A stretch of 29,144 nt of DNA, taken from assembly GCA_964481435.1 (NCBI GenBank), contig CAYZTH010000007.1, positions 1 through 29,144 of the forward strand. Direction: 5' to 3'. Under the pieces are notes generated by a model. It was not told the origin of the DNA. It searched no databases and saw nothing but the letters and a program-made list of their open reading frames with translations. This DNA comes from JAPLYB01 sp964481435. GTDB taxonomy: Archaea; Nanobdellota; Nanobdellia; Pacearchaeales; UBA284. Shown here piece by piece: positions 22,382 to 29,144 of this stretch. Position numbers and translations under genes: made by a program. Every line of letters starts with the position of its first letter. Positions within the stretch are counted from its first letter, which is position 1.

Positions 22382-22768
22382 TTAATTTTTCTCTAGAACT
22401 AGTTTTAACTTTTGTAAAATATCCTTGGTAAAAGGGCTTTTGAGTTCTCCTTTTTTCATCCATTCAAAATACTCCATTTTGGTCTTATTTTCACCAAGTC
22501 CAGCATAGGTATATCTAACAAAATAATTACCTTCGGGATCTGATAAAGTAAATATCTTATTTTTTTGAAATTCAGTGACTTTGTAAAAATTCCAGTCAGA
22601 ATTTTTAAATCTATTTTTGTAGACTGTGCCAATCTTTGGAGGATATTCCTCTGCGATTTCTTCACTAACTGAAGCAAGCCATTTTGGAGTATTTTTTGGA
22701 TTTGTGGTAAAATCAAAGACTTCTTTGACTGGCTTGTCTATGATTATGATAATCTTGTTTTCTTTCAT
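22382..22768 (-). CDS. SRPBCC-family (polyketide cyclase/START-like) protein
   Basis: A 128-aa protein of the helix-grip fold, which forms a hydrophobic ligand pocket. Visible landmarks are the first strand KIIIIIDKP, the short helix VKEVFDFTTNPKNTPKW, the strands around IGTVYKNRF and the C-terminal long helix. The frame opens at 22786. The Met at 22768 is preferred because the AT-rich TTTTTATATAA (minus strand, about 22786-22796) is then a TATA box 18-28 nt upstream, while the earlier Met lies inside that box. It converges on tRNA-Gln, with 10 nt between them. The ligand and pathway cannot be inferred. Confidence 0.8.
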   Translation of the reverse strand: MKENKIIIIIDKPVKEVFDFTTNPKNTPKWLASVSEEIAEEYPPKIGTVYKNRFKNSDWNFYKVTEFQKNKIFTLSDPEGNYFVRYTYAGLGENKTKMEYFEWMKKGELKSPFTKDILQKLKLVLEKN

Positions 22769-22840
22769 AAATCTTAAAAACTTCATTATATAAAAAACTA
22801 CCCTTCGTTAGTTTTTTAAACCCATACATATTCGTTTAAC

Positions 22841-22880
22841 CGAGGTGATGAGTGTGATTCGCCTCAGCGAATTCTGAGAT
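22841..22880 (+). promoter_or_regulatory. leader with short uORF and alternative hairpins
   Basis: GAGGTG (22842-22847) precedes a short frame, ATG at 22848 or GTG at 22854, ending TGA at 22875-22877 (MSVIRLSEF). Two hairpins overlap here: ATTCGC-CTCA-GCGAAT (22857-22872) and CTCAG-CGAATT-CTGAG (22863-22878). They share bases and cannot form together. The next gene begins at 22888. This could be a small translational control leader. Confidence 0.35.
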
Positions 22881-22887
22881 AATTAAA

Positions 22888-23478
22888 ATGAAACACATTG
22901 AAGGATACTGTTTTATAGCAAGAATGAAAGGAGATTTGGGCACATTAGAATTCCTTTTTGGCAAATCAAGACGTAGTAAAAAATATGAAAATTTTCAGTC
23001 TAATGGGCTGGTTCCTTATGAAACAAGAGCAAAGGCATTAGAAAGTGCACAGGAATTTAATACTTCTGCAACCCAAACCTTATTTTTATGTGAAATCAGG
23101 CTAGACATCGCGGACAGTATAGATGAATCAAGAAAAGCATTTGAAAAATCTTCTGGTTTAGTTGTGATTGCAACAGACCAAGAACCCCCTAAAGAAATTT
23201 GTATTTATGGGCCGATAAAAAAAGGAAAAAGAGCAGATCGCCCATTGCCTTGTGCTTCTTTGAAATACACGGGTTTTAGTAATTCTTCAACATTCCATAA
23301 TACCAAATATAGGCGGACTGTAATAGATCCGGAGACGTCAGTTAAAAGTGCATATGATTCCGCATTTCATGTTGCCGAAGAAGTTGCCAGACAAAAACTG
23401 CAAGGAGAAGGGGGTGCTGTTAAAATCGCAAAATTAAGAATTAAACGAGAGAAGAAACCCATTAAAACTAGGAGATAA
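22888..23478 (+). CDS. hypothetical protein, 196 aa, first gene of the aminopeptidase operon
   Basis: I do not recognise this family. The protein is soluble and alpha/beta, beginning MKHIEGYCFIARMKGDLGTL. It has basic patches around residues 25-35 (FGKSRRSKKYE) and at the C terminus (about 180-196, Lys/Arg-rich), hinting at nucleic-acid or ribosome contact. Three Cys residues are spread without a metal-site pattern. The leader upstream contains a TATA-like run (TTTTTTAAA, 22812-22820) about 68 nt before the ATG, so unlike its neighbours the gene should have a leader of about 40 nt. The aminopeptidase gene starts 2 nt after its stop, which indicates an operon. Confidence 0.6.
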   Translation: MKHIEGYCFIARMKGDLGTLEFLFGKSRRSKKYENFQSNGLVPYETRAKALESAQEFNTSATQTLFLCEIRLDIADSIDESRKAFEKSSGLVVIATDQEPPKEICIYGPIKKGKRADRPLPCASLKYTGFSNSSTFHNTKYRRTVIDPETSVKSAYDSAFHVAEEVARQKLQGEGGAVKIAKLRIKREKKPIKTRR

Positions 23479-23480
23479 AA

Positions 23481-24557
23481 ATGCCAATTGATTTAAGAAC
23501 TCAAAGACTTGCAAAGTTAGTTGTAAACTATTCTGTATTTGTTAAACCAAATGAGAACGTTGTAATTTCTGGCTCGGCAGAGGCACAAGAGTTCATTATT
23601 GCCTTGTACAAAGAAGTTATCCTGAAAGGAGCACATCCAATCCTGCGAGTTAATTTTCCAGGACTTACGCCTTTTTTCTATAAACATGCTAAAGAGCATC
23701 AAATCAAGAAATTTCCAGAGCATTTCGATTTCATGGTTAAGAATGCCCAGAAATACATCGGAATAGATACAGAAGCTAATTCAAGAGAGCTGACAAACTG
23801 CAATCCAAAGAAAATAACAGATAGGCAAAAAGTCACACATTCTATTTCAGATTATATAGTCAATCAAAAAGACAAGATAAGAAGATGTACGGTTGGATTT
23901 CCATGTACTGCTCTAGCCCAAGATGCTGAAATGTCTGATTTAGAGTATGAGCAGTTTGTTTTTGATTCATGTCTTCAAGACTGGAAAAAATTAGGAAAGA
24001 AAATGGACAAAGTCCTGAATAGGTTCAAGAAAGGGCATCATGTTCATCTTCTTGGAGAGAATGTCAATCTTGAGTTTGATATTCATGGTAAGCTCGCTGT
24101 AGCTGATAAAGGAGAAGAGAACATGCCTGGCGGCGAGATTTTCATGGCACCAGTTAGAGAAAGCGCAAATGGATTTATCAAATTCGACTATCCTGCTATA
24201 AGAAATGGAAAAGAGGTTACAGGCGTCTATCTTAAGTTCAAGAATGGAAAAGTTATAGAAGCAAAAGCAGAGAAAAACCAAGATTTTCTTCTTGAGATGT
24301 TAAAGACAGACGCAAATTCAAGTTACATTGGCGAGTTAGGAATTGGCCTAAATCCAAAAGTTAACAAATTCTCAAAGAATCTTTTATTTGATGAGAAAAT
24401 AGGCGGAACAATACACCTCGCTCTTGGTATGGCCTACAAAGAGAACGGTGGCGGTAATGACTCTGCAATTCACTGGGATATCGTCAAAGATATGAAAAAA
24501 GCTAAGATAGTCCTTGATGGCAAAGTTATCCAGGATAATGGGGTTTGGAAGATTTAA
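23481..24557 (+). CDS. M29-family aminopeptidase (AmpS-like)
   Basis: A 358-aa cytoplasmic two-metal aminopeptidase. The expected ligands are present: Glu219 (PGGEIF), Glu285 (GELGIG), His312 (GTIHLALG), and His331 and Asp333 (AIHWD). The N-terminal domain (LAKLVVNYSVFVKPNENVVISG) is also typical. The length is a little shorter than the roughly 400 residues of bacterial members. It removes N-terminal residues from peptides. It begins 2 nt after an unknown gene and ends 1 nt before the DUF1284-like gene, so the three are co-transcribed. Confidence 0.93.
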   Translation: MPIDLRTQRLAKLVVNYSVFVKPNENVVISGSAEAQEFIIALYKEVILKGAHPILRVNFPGLTPFFYKHAKEHQIKKFPEHFDFMVKNAQKYIGIDTEANSRELTNCNPKKITDRQKVTHSISDYIVNQKDKIRRCTVGFPCTALAQDAEMSDLEYEQFVFDSCLQDWKKLGKKMDKVLNRFKKGHHVHLLGENVNLEFDIHGKLAVADKGEENMPGGEIFMAPVRESANGFIKFDYPAIRNGKEVTGVYLKFKNGKVIEAKAEKNQDFLLEMLKTDANSSYIGELGIGLNPKVNKFSKNLLFDEKIGGTIHLALGMAYKENGGGNDSAIHWDIVKDMKKAKIVLDGKVIQDNGVWKI

Positions 24558-24558
24558 A

Positions 24559-24981
24559 ATGCCAGAAACTGATTGTTCACCTGCCTCTCCTATCCTTTAT
24601 TCTTTTCTCCCGCACCATATAATTTCCATGCATCAGGCAATAATCATACCCGAATTTGTCGAAGATAGAATGCGACGCCTGGGGATATATGACGAGGCAT
24701 GGATTGTTTATAGCACTCAACTTTTTAGAGATATTTATCAAGAAAAAAAGGCCAGGGTGAGAATTGTTGATACTGTTGAGCAAGATTCTTTATGCTCGAC
24801 ATGTAACAATTCGAAGCGTCTCTGCAAGAATAAAAAGCCAGGGTTTAATGATATGCTCGCTCTTGCCAGGTACAATCTTAAAATTGGTCAATACATCTCA
24901 GTTGGAGATTTGGCAACTAGAATGGCCGTAGTAGATAGCCAGATGGTTGCGAGGGCACAATCACGTCCACAAAACATTTAA
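24559..24981 (+). CDS. DUF1284-like cysteine-containing protein, 140 aa
   Basis: The segment FLPHHIISMHQA near the start and LCSTCNNSKRLC (about residues 78-89) in the middle match the layout I know for DUF1284 proteins: a PHH motif, then a CxxC with a further Cys. An ending of type D-x-L-A-x-x-Y-x-L-x-x-G follows. The Cys cluster may bind a metal or Fe-S centre; the function of the family is not known to me. The frame extends upstream inside the aminopeptidase gene. The Met at 24559 is chosen because it lies just after the aminopeptidase stop (TAA then A then ATG). It is the last gene of the three-gene operon. Confidence 0.65.
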   Translation: MPETDCSPASPILYSFLPHHIISMHQAIIIPEFVEDRMRRLGIYDEAWIVYSTQLFRDIYQEKKARVRIVDTVEQDSLCSTCNNSKRLCKNKKPGFNDMLALARYNLKIGQYISVGDLATRMAVVDSQMVARAQSRPQNI

Positions 24982-25005
24982 AAACAAACTTTCTTTCTGA
25001 GAATC

Positions 25006-25398
25006 ATGGCAACAATGCACGGACACGGAAAAGGAAAATCACGAAGTCACTCTCCAAAGGCTGAAAAGCCCTACTGGCTAAAGTTAGAAGCAAAGGAAAT
25101 AGAAGAACTCGTGGTCAAGCTAGGAAAAGAAGGCATGTCCTCAGACAAGATAGGATTAGTTCTAAGAGATACCCATAGTATTCCAAATGTCAAGTCCCTT
25201 ACAAAGAAAAAAATCTCAAAGATTCTGAAAGAGAATGGAATAACTGAAGAACATCTAAGTTTTAATAATCTCCAAAAAAAAGAGGCAAATATCAAGAAAC
25301 ACTTGAAAACAAATCAAGTAGATAAGACTGCAAGGAAGGGATTGCAGTTAACTCAGGCCAAGTTACATAGGCTTAAAAAGTACTACGAAATGTATTAG
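25006..25398 (+). CDS. rps15: 30S ribosomal protein uS15
   Basis: A 130-aa archaeal uS15 (eukaryotic S13 type) small-subunit protein. The archaeal N-terminal extension MATMHGHGKGKSRSH is followed by EIEELVVKLGKEGMSSDKIG, LRDTHSIPNVKSLTKKKI, and the conserved C-terminal three-helix region ending in AKLHRLKKYYEMY. A TATA box (CATTTAAAAAC, about 24976-24986) 20-30 nt upstream gives it its own leaderless promoter after the operon before it. The DHH phosphoesterase gene follows 69 nt later, a neighbourhood also common in other archaea. Confidence 0.95.
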   Translation: MATMHGHGKGKSRSHSPKAEKPYWLKLEAKEIEELVVKLGKEGMSSDKIGLVLRDTHSIPNVKSLTKKKISKILKENGITEEHLSFNNLQKKEANIKKHLKTNQVDKTARKGLQLTQAKLHRLKKYYEMY

Positions 25399-25434
25399 TT
25401 TGTATAAAATTAATACAATAAATTTTAAAAAAGA

Positions 25435-25455
25435 GGCTCAAATAAGTTTAGAGCC
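25435..25455 (+). other. short hairpin before the DHH phosphoesterase gene
   Basis: GGCTC (25435-25439) pairs with GAGCC (25451-25455), and AAA pairs with TTT around a TAAG loop with one bulged A. It lies between a TATA-like run (25420-25432) and the start codon at 25468, so it may sit at the 5' end of the message. Confidence 0.35.
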
Positions 25456-25467
25456 ATTATTTCAAAA

Positions 25468-26865
25468 ATGCTGGTAGAAGAGGCTGCTCTCAAATTTAAA
25501 GAAACACTAAAAAAAGAAGGCATAATAAAAGTCATAACTCATCTAGATACTGATGGCCTAAGTTCTGCAGCAATTCTCATAAAAACTCTAAGAAAACTTG
25601 ATCAGCAATTCTCTGTAAGGACCCTAAGGCAACTTGAAGATAAAGTAATAGAAACTCTTTTTTCTGAAGTCCAAAAACAAAAATGCAAAGCAGTTTTTTT
25701 CCTGGACTTGGGTTCAAATAAGATTGAGAAGATTCTGGCTCTTGCTAATTTCTGTCAAGTTATCATCTTAGATCATCACGATATAAATAATCGGGATTTC
25801 CTTGATTGCATAAAAGATAATCCTAATGTCCTGCTTGTCAATCCTGAGCTCGAGAAGACTGACAGCAAGATAAGCGCTTCCAGTGTTGTCTATAGTTTCA
25901 TAAAATCATTGGATAACGATAAAGACCTTACTTCTCTTTCACAGCTAGCTATCCTGGGGATGATTGGAGATATGGTTGATAAGGAGATAAGCAAGTTCAA
26001 TAAAAGTATTCTTGAAGATGCAAAATCAACAGGTATGCAAGTCAAGAAAGGTCTTATAGTCTTTTCATCAACAAGACCTATTCATAAATCTCTAGAGCTT
26101 AATTCATCAGTCTATATTCCCGGTGTTTCGGGCTCTCAAAACGGGGCAATGTCTTTTTTGAGAGATATTGACATTCCCATAAGAACAGATAAAGGTTACA
26201 GAACTCTTCTAGACTTAAGCGAAGAAGAGATGTCAAGACTTCTTACAGCAGTCATACTCGCAAGAATGGAATCTGCAAAAAGTCAGGACATTGTAGGTTC
26301 AATCTATCTTCTTAAATTCAATGGATACATACTGGATGCCCGAGAAGTAAGCACTATGATCAATGCTTGTGGCAGACTAGGATATCCCTCGCTTGCCCTA
26401 TCTTTTTTATTAGGTTCAAAAAGAGCAAAAGAAAAGATTGAGTTTGTTTACTCCAAGTACAGGCATCATCTTCTGGATGGCTTGAACTATGTGAATTCAA
26501 TAGCCAAGATTCAGGGAAAAAATTATGCAATAATAAATGCCCAGGATAATATAAAGGACACAATTATAGGTACAGTCATCTCTATTCTTGCTTCATCTTG
26601 TGTCTATCCTGAAGGAAAAATTCTTATTGGCATGGCCTACAGGAAAGATAAGAGAGTAAAGATATCTGCGAGAATTTCCGGTAGAGAGTATCAGGGCCAG
26701 AACCTTTGTAAATTACTTGAAGGCATTGTTGCGGATATTGATGATTGTGAAGTTGGAGGCCATCCAAATGCAGCAGGCTGTCTCATAAAACAAAAAGATG
26801 AACCCGAGTTCATAAAGCGACTTCAAAAGTCTCTTGAAATCGAAGAGATAAAGATTACTGATTAA
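25468..26865 (+). CDS. archaeal RecJ-like DHH-family phosphoesterase
   Basis: A 465-aa DHH/DHHA1 protein of the archaeal RecJ/GAN type, a single-strand exonuclease that in characterised archaea works with the GINS-CMG replication complex or in RNA turnover. The motifs are in order: HLDTDG (His25, Asp27, Asp29), FLDLGS (Asp80), LDHHD (102-104), GMIGD (Asp168), and the DHHA1 substrate motif GGHPNAAG (430-437). All metal ligands are intact and the length is typical. It follows uS15, a pairing frequently conserved in archaea. The exact role (repair, Okazaki maturation or RNA decay) cannot be read from the sequence. Confidence 0.92.
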   Translation: MLVEEAALKFKETLKKEGIIKVITHLDTDGLSSAAILIKTLRKLDQQFSVRTLRQLEDKVIETLFSEVQKQKCKAVFFLDLGSNKIEKILALANFCQVIILDHHDINNRDFLDCIKDNPNVLLVNPELEKTDSKISASSVVYSFIKSLDNDKDLTSLSQLAILGMIGDMVDKEISKFNKSILEDAKSTGMQVKKGLIVFSSTRPIHKSLELNSSVYIPGVSGSQNGAMSFLRDIDIPIRTDKGYRTLLDLSEEEMSRLLTAVILARMESAKSQDIVGSIYLLKFNGYILDAREVSTMINACGRLGYPSLALSFLLGSKRAKEKIEFVYSKYRHHLLDGLNYVNSIAKIQGKNYAIINAQDNIKDTIIGTVISILASSCVYPEGKILIGMAYRKDKRVKISARISGREYQGQNLCKLLEGIVADIDDCEVGGHPNAAGCLIKQKDEPEFIKRLQKSLEIEEIKITD

Positions 26866-26942
26866 TTATTGTCACTATATTATAGTAATAAATAGTAAGG
26901 ATTATATACCCTAAATTATTGATTCTTTTGAGGAAAATTAAA

Positions 26943-27374
26943 ATGTCAGACGATGGAGATCATTTTGGGGCAATAGTCGGAGTAGCAATAGGCTGTGTAG
27001 TTGGTGCTATGACTTATGATACAATGGGAGAAGGTTGTTTGATGTGGCCCGTTGTTGGGGGTATTTTGGGAGAAGGGCTTTCTTATATAGGGCGCAGAAA
27101 AGATGATGACTCTTCTTACAAACATGCTCGCGAAAAGGAGCAAAAACAACAGGCTAGATTTGATTCTAGATTGGATACTTTGGGAAAGAGGCTAGATAGG
27201 GTAGTAAGTGCTTATTGCCAGATGAGCCCTAAATCAGAAGCCAAGACAACGCAATACCCTCGAATTGTTTCTAGGATAAGGAATGAATTAGAAGCCCCCA
27301 CTAGAATATTACCAGAAACTTTAGTTACAAAGTATGATCTTTTAAAAAAGATAGGTCTGTTACAGGCCGCATGA
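26943..27374 (+). CDS. glycine-zipper membrane protein, 143 aa
   Basis: The N-terminal 50 residues contain one or two short hydrophobic segments rich in small residues (GAIVGVAIGCVVGAM and WPVVGGILGEGLSYIG), the pattern of glycine-zipper helices that oligomerise in membranes. The rest is a charged, probably coiled helix (about 58-90, Lys/Gln/Arg) and a helical C terminus. The frame opens at a TTG 8 codons upstream. The ATG at 26943 is preferred because GAGGA precedes it by about 8 nt. A TATA-like ATTATATACC (26901-26910) gives a short leader. The family is not recognised. Confidence 0.6.
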   Translation: MSDDGDHFGAIVGVAIGCVVGAMTYDTMGEGCLMWPVVGGILGEGLSYIGRRKDDDSSYKHAREKEQKQQARFDSRLDTLGKRLDRVVSAYCQMSPKSEAKTTQYPRIVSRIRNELEAPTRILPETLVTKYDLLKKIGLLQAA

Positions 27375-27440
27375 AAATAAGACGTCAAATAATATTGTTC
27401 TAATCAAAACCCTTAAAAACCCTCTTTCTGTATCTCTTCT

Positions 27441-27626
27441 ATGAAACAAATTAGAATAACCTCAAGTAAGTTTGTCAGAGTAAAATGCCCAAAATGTGAG
27501 GCAGAGCAGACTATCTTCGGCAAAGCAACAACAACAGTTAAATGTTCTGGATGCGGATACATACTAGCTAAGCCCGGGGCAAGCAAGGCGAAGATAAAGT
27601 CAAAGGTCCTTGAAGTTCTAAAGTAA
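27441..27626 (+). CDS. rps27e: 30S ribosomal protein eS27
   Basis: A 61-aa zinc-binding small-subunit protein. The four-Cys zinc finger is CPKCEAEQTIFG ... VKCSGCG, and the start FVRVKCPKC and end IKSKVLEVL match the archaeal family. The TATA box CTTAAAAACC (about 27411-27420) is 21-30 nt upstream, giving a leaderless message. The aIF2-alpha gene follows after 121 nt; eS27 next to aIF2-alpha is a common archaeal arrangement. Confidence 0.95.
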   Translation: MKQIRITSSKFVRVKCPKCEAEQTIFGKATTTVKCSGCGYILAKPGASKAKIKSKVLEVLK

Positions 27627-27679
27627 GAAAGATATTAAAAGCAAAAATTTCCCTATCTATATATCATAATAAATATCGA

Positions 27680-27710
27680 GCAAGAGTGCCAAAGCACAAA
27701 TGCCTCTTGC
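27680..27710 (+). other. stem-loop between eS27 and aIF2-alpha genes
   Basis: GCAAGAG (27680-27686) pairs with CTCTTGC (27704-27710), with a bulged T and a further GC/GC step inside and a loop of 12 nt. It lies downstream of a TATA-like CTATATATC (27655-27663) and upstream of the aIF2-alpha promoter (CTTATAAATTTT, 27717-27728). It could be a terminator structure, a leader element or a small RNA. Confidence 0.4.
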
Positions 27711-27747
27711 CAAGAACTTATAAATTTTAACTCAAAATACACAAAAA

Positions 27748-28491
27748 ATGAAAGAATATGAAGAAGGAGATATAATCCTAGGCACAGTAGACCGGCTTAT
27801 TGGAACAAGTGTCTTTGTCAAACTAGATGGCCAGGAAGGAGTCATCAATTTCTCGGAAGTTGCTCCAGGAAGAATAAGAAACATAAGAGATTATGTAAAT
27901 CCTGGACAGAGGATTGTTGTCAAAGTCATAAGGCAGGATAAAGAAAAAGGCAATATCGACTTATCTCTAAGAAGAGTCACGCAAAAAGAAAAGAAAGAAG
28001 TTCTTGAAAACGAGAAAAAAGAAAAGGAGCTTTTGACGATTCTAAAGCTTGCTACAAAAGAGGATAAAAAAGCCCAGGAAATACTTGAGAAGATAAAAGA
28101 AAAAACTCAAGTCCTTGAGTTGTTTGAGGGCATTCATATAAAAGATGAAAAAGAGAATCTTGCTTTTTTAAAGTCAACTGGCCTGAATGAACAAGAATCC
28201 AAGAATCTCTTAACAATTCTCAAAGAGAAGATAAAAGAGAAGAAGATAAGCATTAAAATGGAATTTTCCCTCTCAAGTCATGCAGAGAACGGCATAGAGC
28301 GGATAAAAAAAGCCCTGGCAATAAAAAGAGATAAAGTAACCATAAAATATCTTGGGGCCCCCTTATACTCCCTAAATGTAGAAGATAATAATTACAAGGA
28401 TGCAAATAAGAAGATGAAAGAAGTTCTAGAGATTCTAGAGAAAAATGCCAAAACCGAAGGATGCACCCTAGAGATCAAAGAAAAACAATAA
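27748..28491 (+). CDS. eif2a: translation initiation factor 2 subunit alpha (aIF2-alpha)
   Basis: A 247-aa subunit of the factor that brings initiator tRNA to the ribosome. The N-terminal S1/OB domain (about 1-80) shows YEEGDIILGTVDRLIGTSVFV-type strands and KEKGNIDLSLRRV. A helical domain (about 85-170) and a C-terminal alpha/beta domain (about 170-247), which binds the gamma subunit, follow. The length is slightly below the usual archaeal 260-270. A TATA box (CTTATAAATTTT) ending 20 nt before the ATG supports the start and a leaderless message. It is part of a translation cluster with eS27, the zinc ribbon and aEF-1-beta. Confidence 0.95.
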   Translation: MKEYEEGDIILGTVDRLIGTSVFVKLDGQEGVINFSEVAPGRIRNIRDYVNPGQRIVVKVIRQDKEKGNIDLSLRRVTQKEKKEVLENEKKEKELLTILKLATKEDKKAQEILEKIKEKTQVLELFEGIHIKDEKENLAFLKSTGLNEQESKNLLTILKEKIKEKKISIKMEFSLSSHAENGIERIKKALAIKRDKVTIKYLGAPLYSLNVEDNNYKDANKKMKEVLEILEKNAKTEGCTLEIKEKQ

Positions 28492-28537
28492 TAATCAAAA
28501 ACATAGATTTAAAAATAAATAAACAACTAACTTAAAC

Positions 28538-28699
28538 ATGACACAAATTAAAAAAGAATGCACAAGTTGCGGAAAAGTCATTGGAGACAATGCAGTCATA
28601 TTCAAATGTCCTGGCTGTGGAAAAACCATCTACAGATGTACTTTCTGCAAGAAACTTGGTGTAAAATATAAATGCGAATGTGGCTTTGAAGGCCCATAA
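28538..28699 (+). CDS. zinc-ribbon RNA-binding-type protein, 53 aa (COG2888-like)
   Basis: ATG at 28538 and TAA at 28697-28699 give 53 residues with eight Cys in four pairs: CTSCGK, CPGCGK, CTFCKK and CECG. This suits two interleaved zinc sites. The pattern and the position directly ahead of the aEF-1-beta gene match the small archaeal zinc-ribbon protein annotated as translation-related (COG2888). A TATA box (ATTTAAAAATAA, about 28506-28517) is 21-32 nt upstream. The aEF-1-beta gene begins 17 nt after the stop, so they are probably co-transcribed. Confidence 0.88.
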   Translation: MTQIKKECTSCGKVIGDNAVIFKCPGCGKTIYRCTFCKKLGVKYKCECGFEGP

Positions 28700-28716
28700 A
28701 ACAGAAATAGATTAAA

Positions 28717-28992
28717 ATGGGAACAGCCGCACTTAAAATAAGGATTATGCCTGAATCTCCTGAATCTGATCTTGAGGCAATAAAAGAAAAAATTACTTCT
28801 TTAGCAACATCACACGACAAGGTTCTTGTTCACAGAATAGAAGAAGAGGAAATAGCCTTCGGACTCAGGGCCATAATTATAACTCTTGTCTGGCCAGAAG
28901 AGCTTGAGCAGAGCGTTATAGAAGACGAATTTGCAAAGGTTCCAGAAGTCAACTCAGTCCAAGTCATTGATTTCAGAAGAGTCATCGGCTAA
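28717..28992 (+). CDS. ef1b: translation elongation factor 1-beta (aEF-1-beta)
   Basis: A 91-aa guanine-nucleotide exchange factor for aEF-1-alpha. It has the short archaeal ferredoxin-like fold, with KIRIMPESPESDLEAIKEKI at the N terminus, IAFGLRAIIITLVW in the middle strands and EVNSVQVIDFRRVIG at the end. The length is normal for archaea. It is preceded by the zinc-ribbon gene, the usual archaeal neighbour, and it ends the visible translation cluster. Confidence 0.95.
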   Translation: MGTAALKIRIMPESPESDLEAIKEKITSLATSHDKVLVHRIEEEEIAFGLRAIIITLVWPEELEQSVIEDEFAKVPEVNSVQVIDFRRVIG

Positions 28993-29061
28993 CAAGAAAT
29001 TAATGAATTGAAAAGTAATTCTGTTAGATTTATTCTTATCATTTAAATCGAATATTTTTCT

Positions 29062-29114
29062 TTAAAAAAGTATGGGGCGAGGGAGATTTTGTGTAGGTTC
29101 ATGACATTTGTCAC
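29062..29114 (+). promoter_or_regulatory. promoter-like element with TGACATTTGTCA motif near the right edge
   Basis: A TATA-like TTTAAAAAAG (29061-29070) is followed about 30 nt later by TGTG-N6-CATGACATTTGTCAC (29090-29114). The same arrangement, with one base changed, occurs on the minus strand at the left edge (53..29). The embedded ATG at 29101 reads only MTFVTP before a stop. It may be a control element of a gene beyond the window. Confidence 0.35.
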
Positions 29115-29144
29115 CCCCTAGAATAATTTGCTAAAATCAAAATA

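Noticed and set aside
24514..24558. Upstream start of the DUF1284-like gene inside the aminopeptidase gene
   Set aside because: The first 15 residues are read from the aminopeptidase end in another frame; the Met at 24559 directly follows the aminopeptidase stop.
26874..26886. ACTATATTATAGT inverted repeat after the DHH gene
   Set aside because: It is short and fully AT, as expected by chance in such intergenic sequence.
1..29144. CRISPR arrays, insertion sequences, integrases
   Set aside because: No regularly spaced repeats, transposase or integrase motifs were seen on either strand.

Overview
The window reads as chromosomal DNA from a small-genome, AT-rich archaeon, most likely a DPANN lineage of the Pacearchaeota/Woesearchaeota kind. 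Seen directly: archaeal-type information genes (TFB, EndA, aIF2-alpha, aEF-1-beta, LSm, eS8, eS27, uS15, archaeal RecJ-like DHH protein) and TATA boxes about 22-30 nt before start codons, indicating mostly leaderless mRNAs. The lineage is inferred from family resemblance of the giant secreted protein and its partner; there is no rRNA here to confirm it. Genes are densely packed and no gene-free stretch exceeds about 210 bases.

Layout. 1-1374: two unrecognised genes behind a possibly bidirectional promoter. 1375-2617: a LAGLIDADG endonuclease gene lies between a promoter-bearing, degenerate copy of the first 21 nt of tRNA-Val and the intact tRNA-Val, whose 5' end overlaps the endonuclease stop codon. 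2743-13472: a membrane-anchored 623-aa protein and a 2943-aa secreted protein that carries bacterial wall-hydrolase-like modules (degenerate M23-like, NlpC/P60, 3D, possible second NlpC-like). 13538-14238: a two-gene minus-strand operon (membrane protein plus lipoprotein). 14401-19263: information-processing genes (eS8, LSm, tRNA-Leu, a histidine-phosphatase fusion, TFB, RNase Z, EndA). 19260-20534: a second LAGLIDADG gene translationally coupled to a 49-aa ribbon-helix-helix protein with a tandem-palindrome operator. 20614-22768: lipoprotein, winged-helix protein, a structured leader with tRNA-Gln, and an SRPBCC protein. 22888-26865: unknown gene, M29 aminopeptidase, DUF1284-like protein, uS15, DHH phosphoesterase. 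26943-28992: small membrane protein, eS27, aIF2-alpha, zinc ribbon, aEF-1-beta.

How it fits together. Two themes stand out. First, tRNA biology: tRNA-Val(GAC) and tRNA-Gln(UUG) both carry a 32-33 nt stem-loop at the same D-loop position (between nt 21 and 22). The tRNA-Val copy is next to a homing-endonuclease gene flanked by a duplicated 5' exon. The tRNA-splicing endonuclease EndA and RNase Z are encoded in the same window, and tRNA-Leu is almost fused to the following mRNA. Second, the cell surface: about 10.7 kb (over a third of the window) is spent on one probable two-gene surface/secretion unit with peptidoglycan-hydrolase-type folds, in an organism class not expected to make peptidoglycan.
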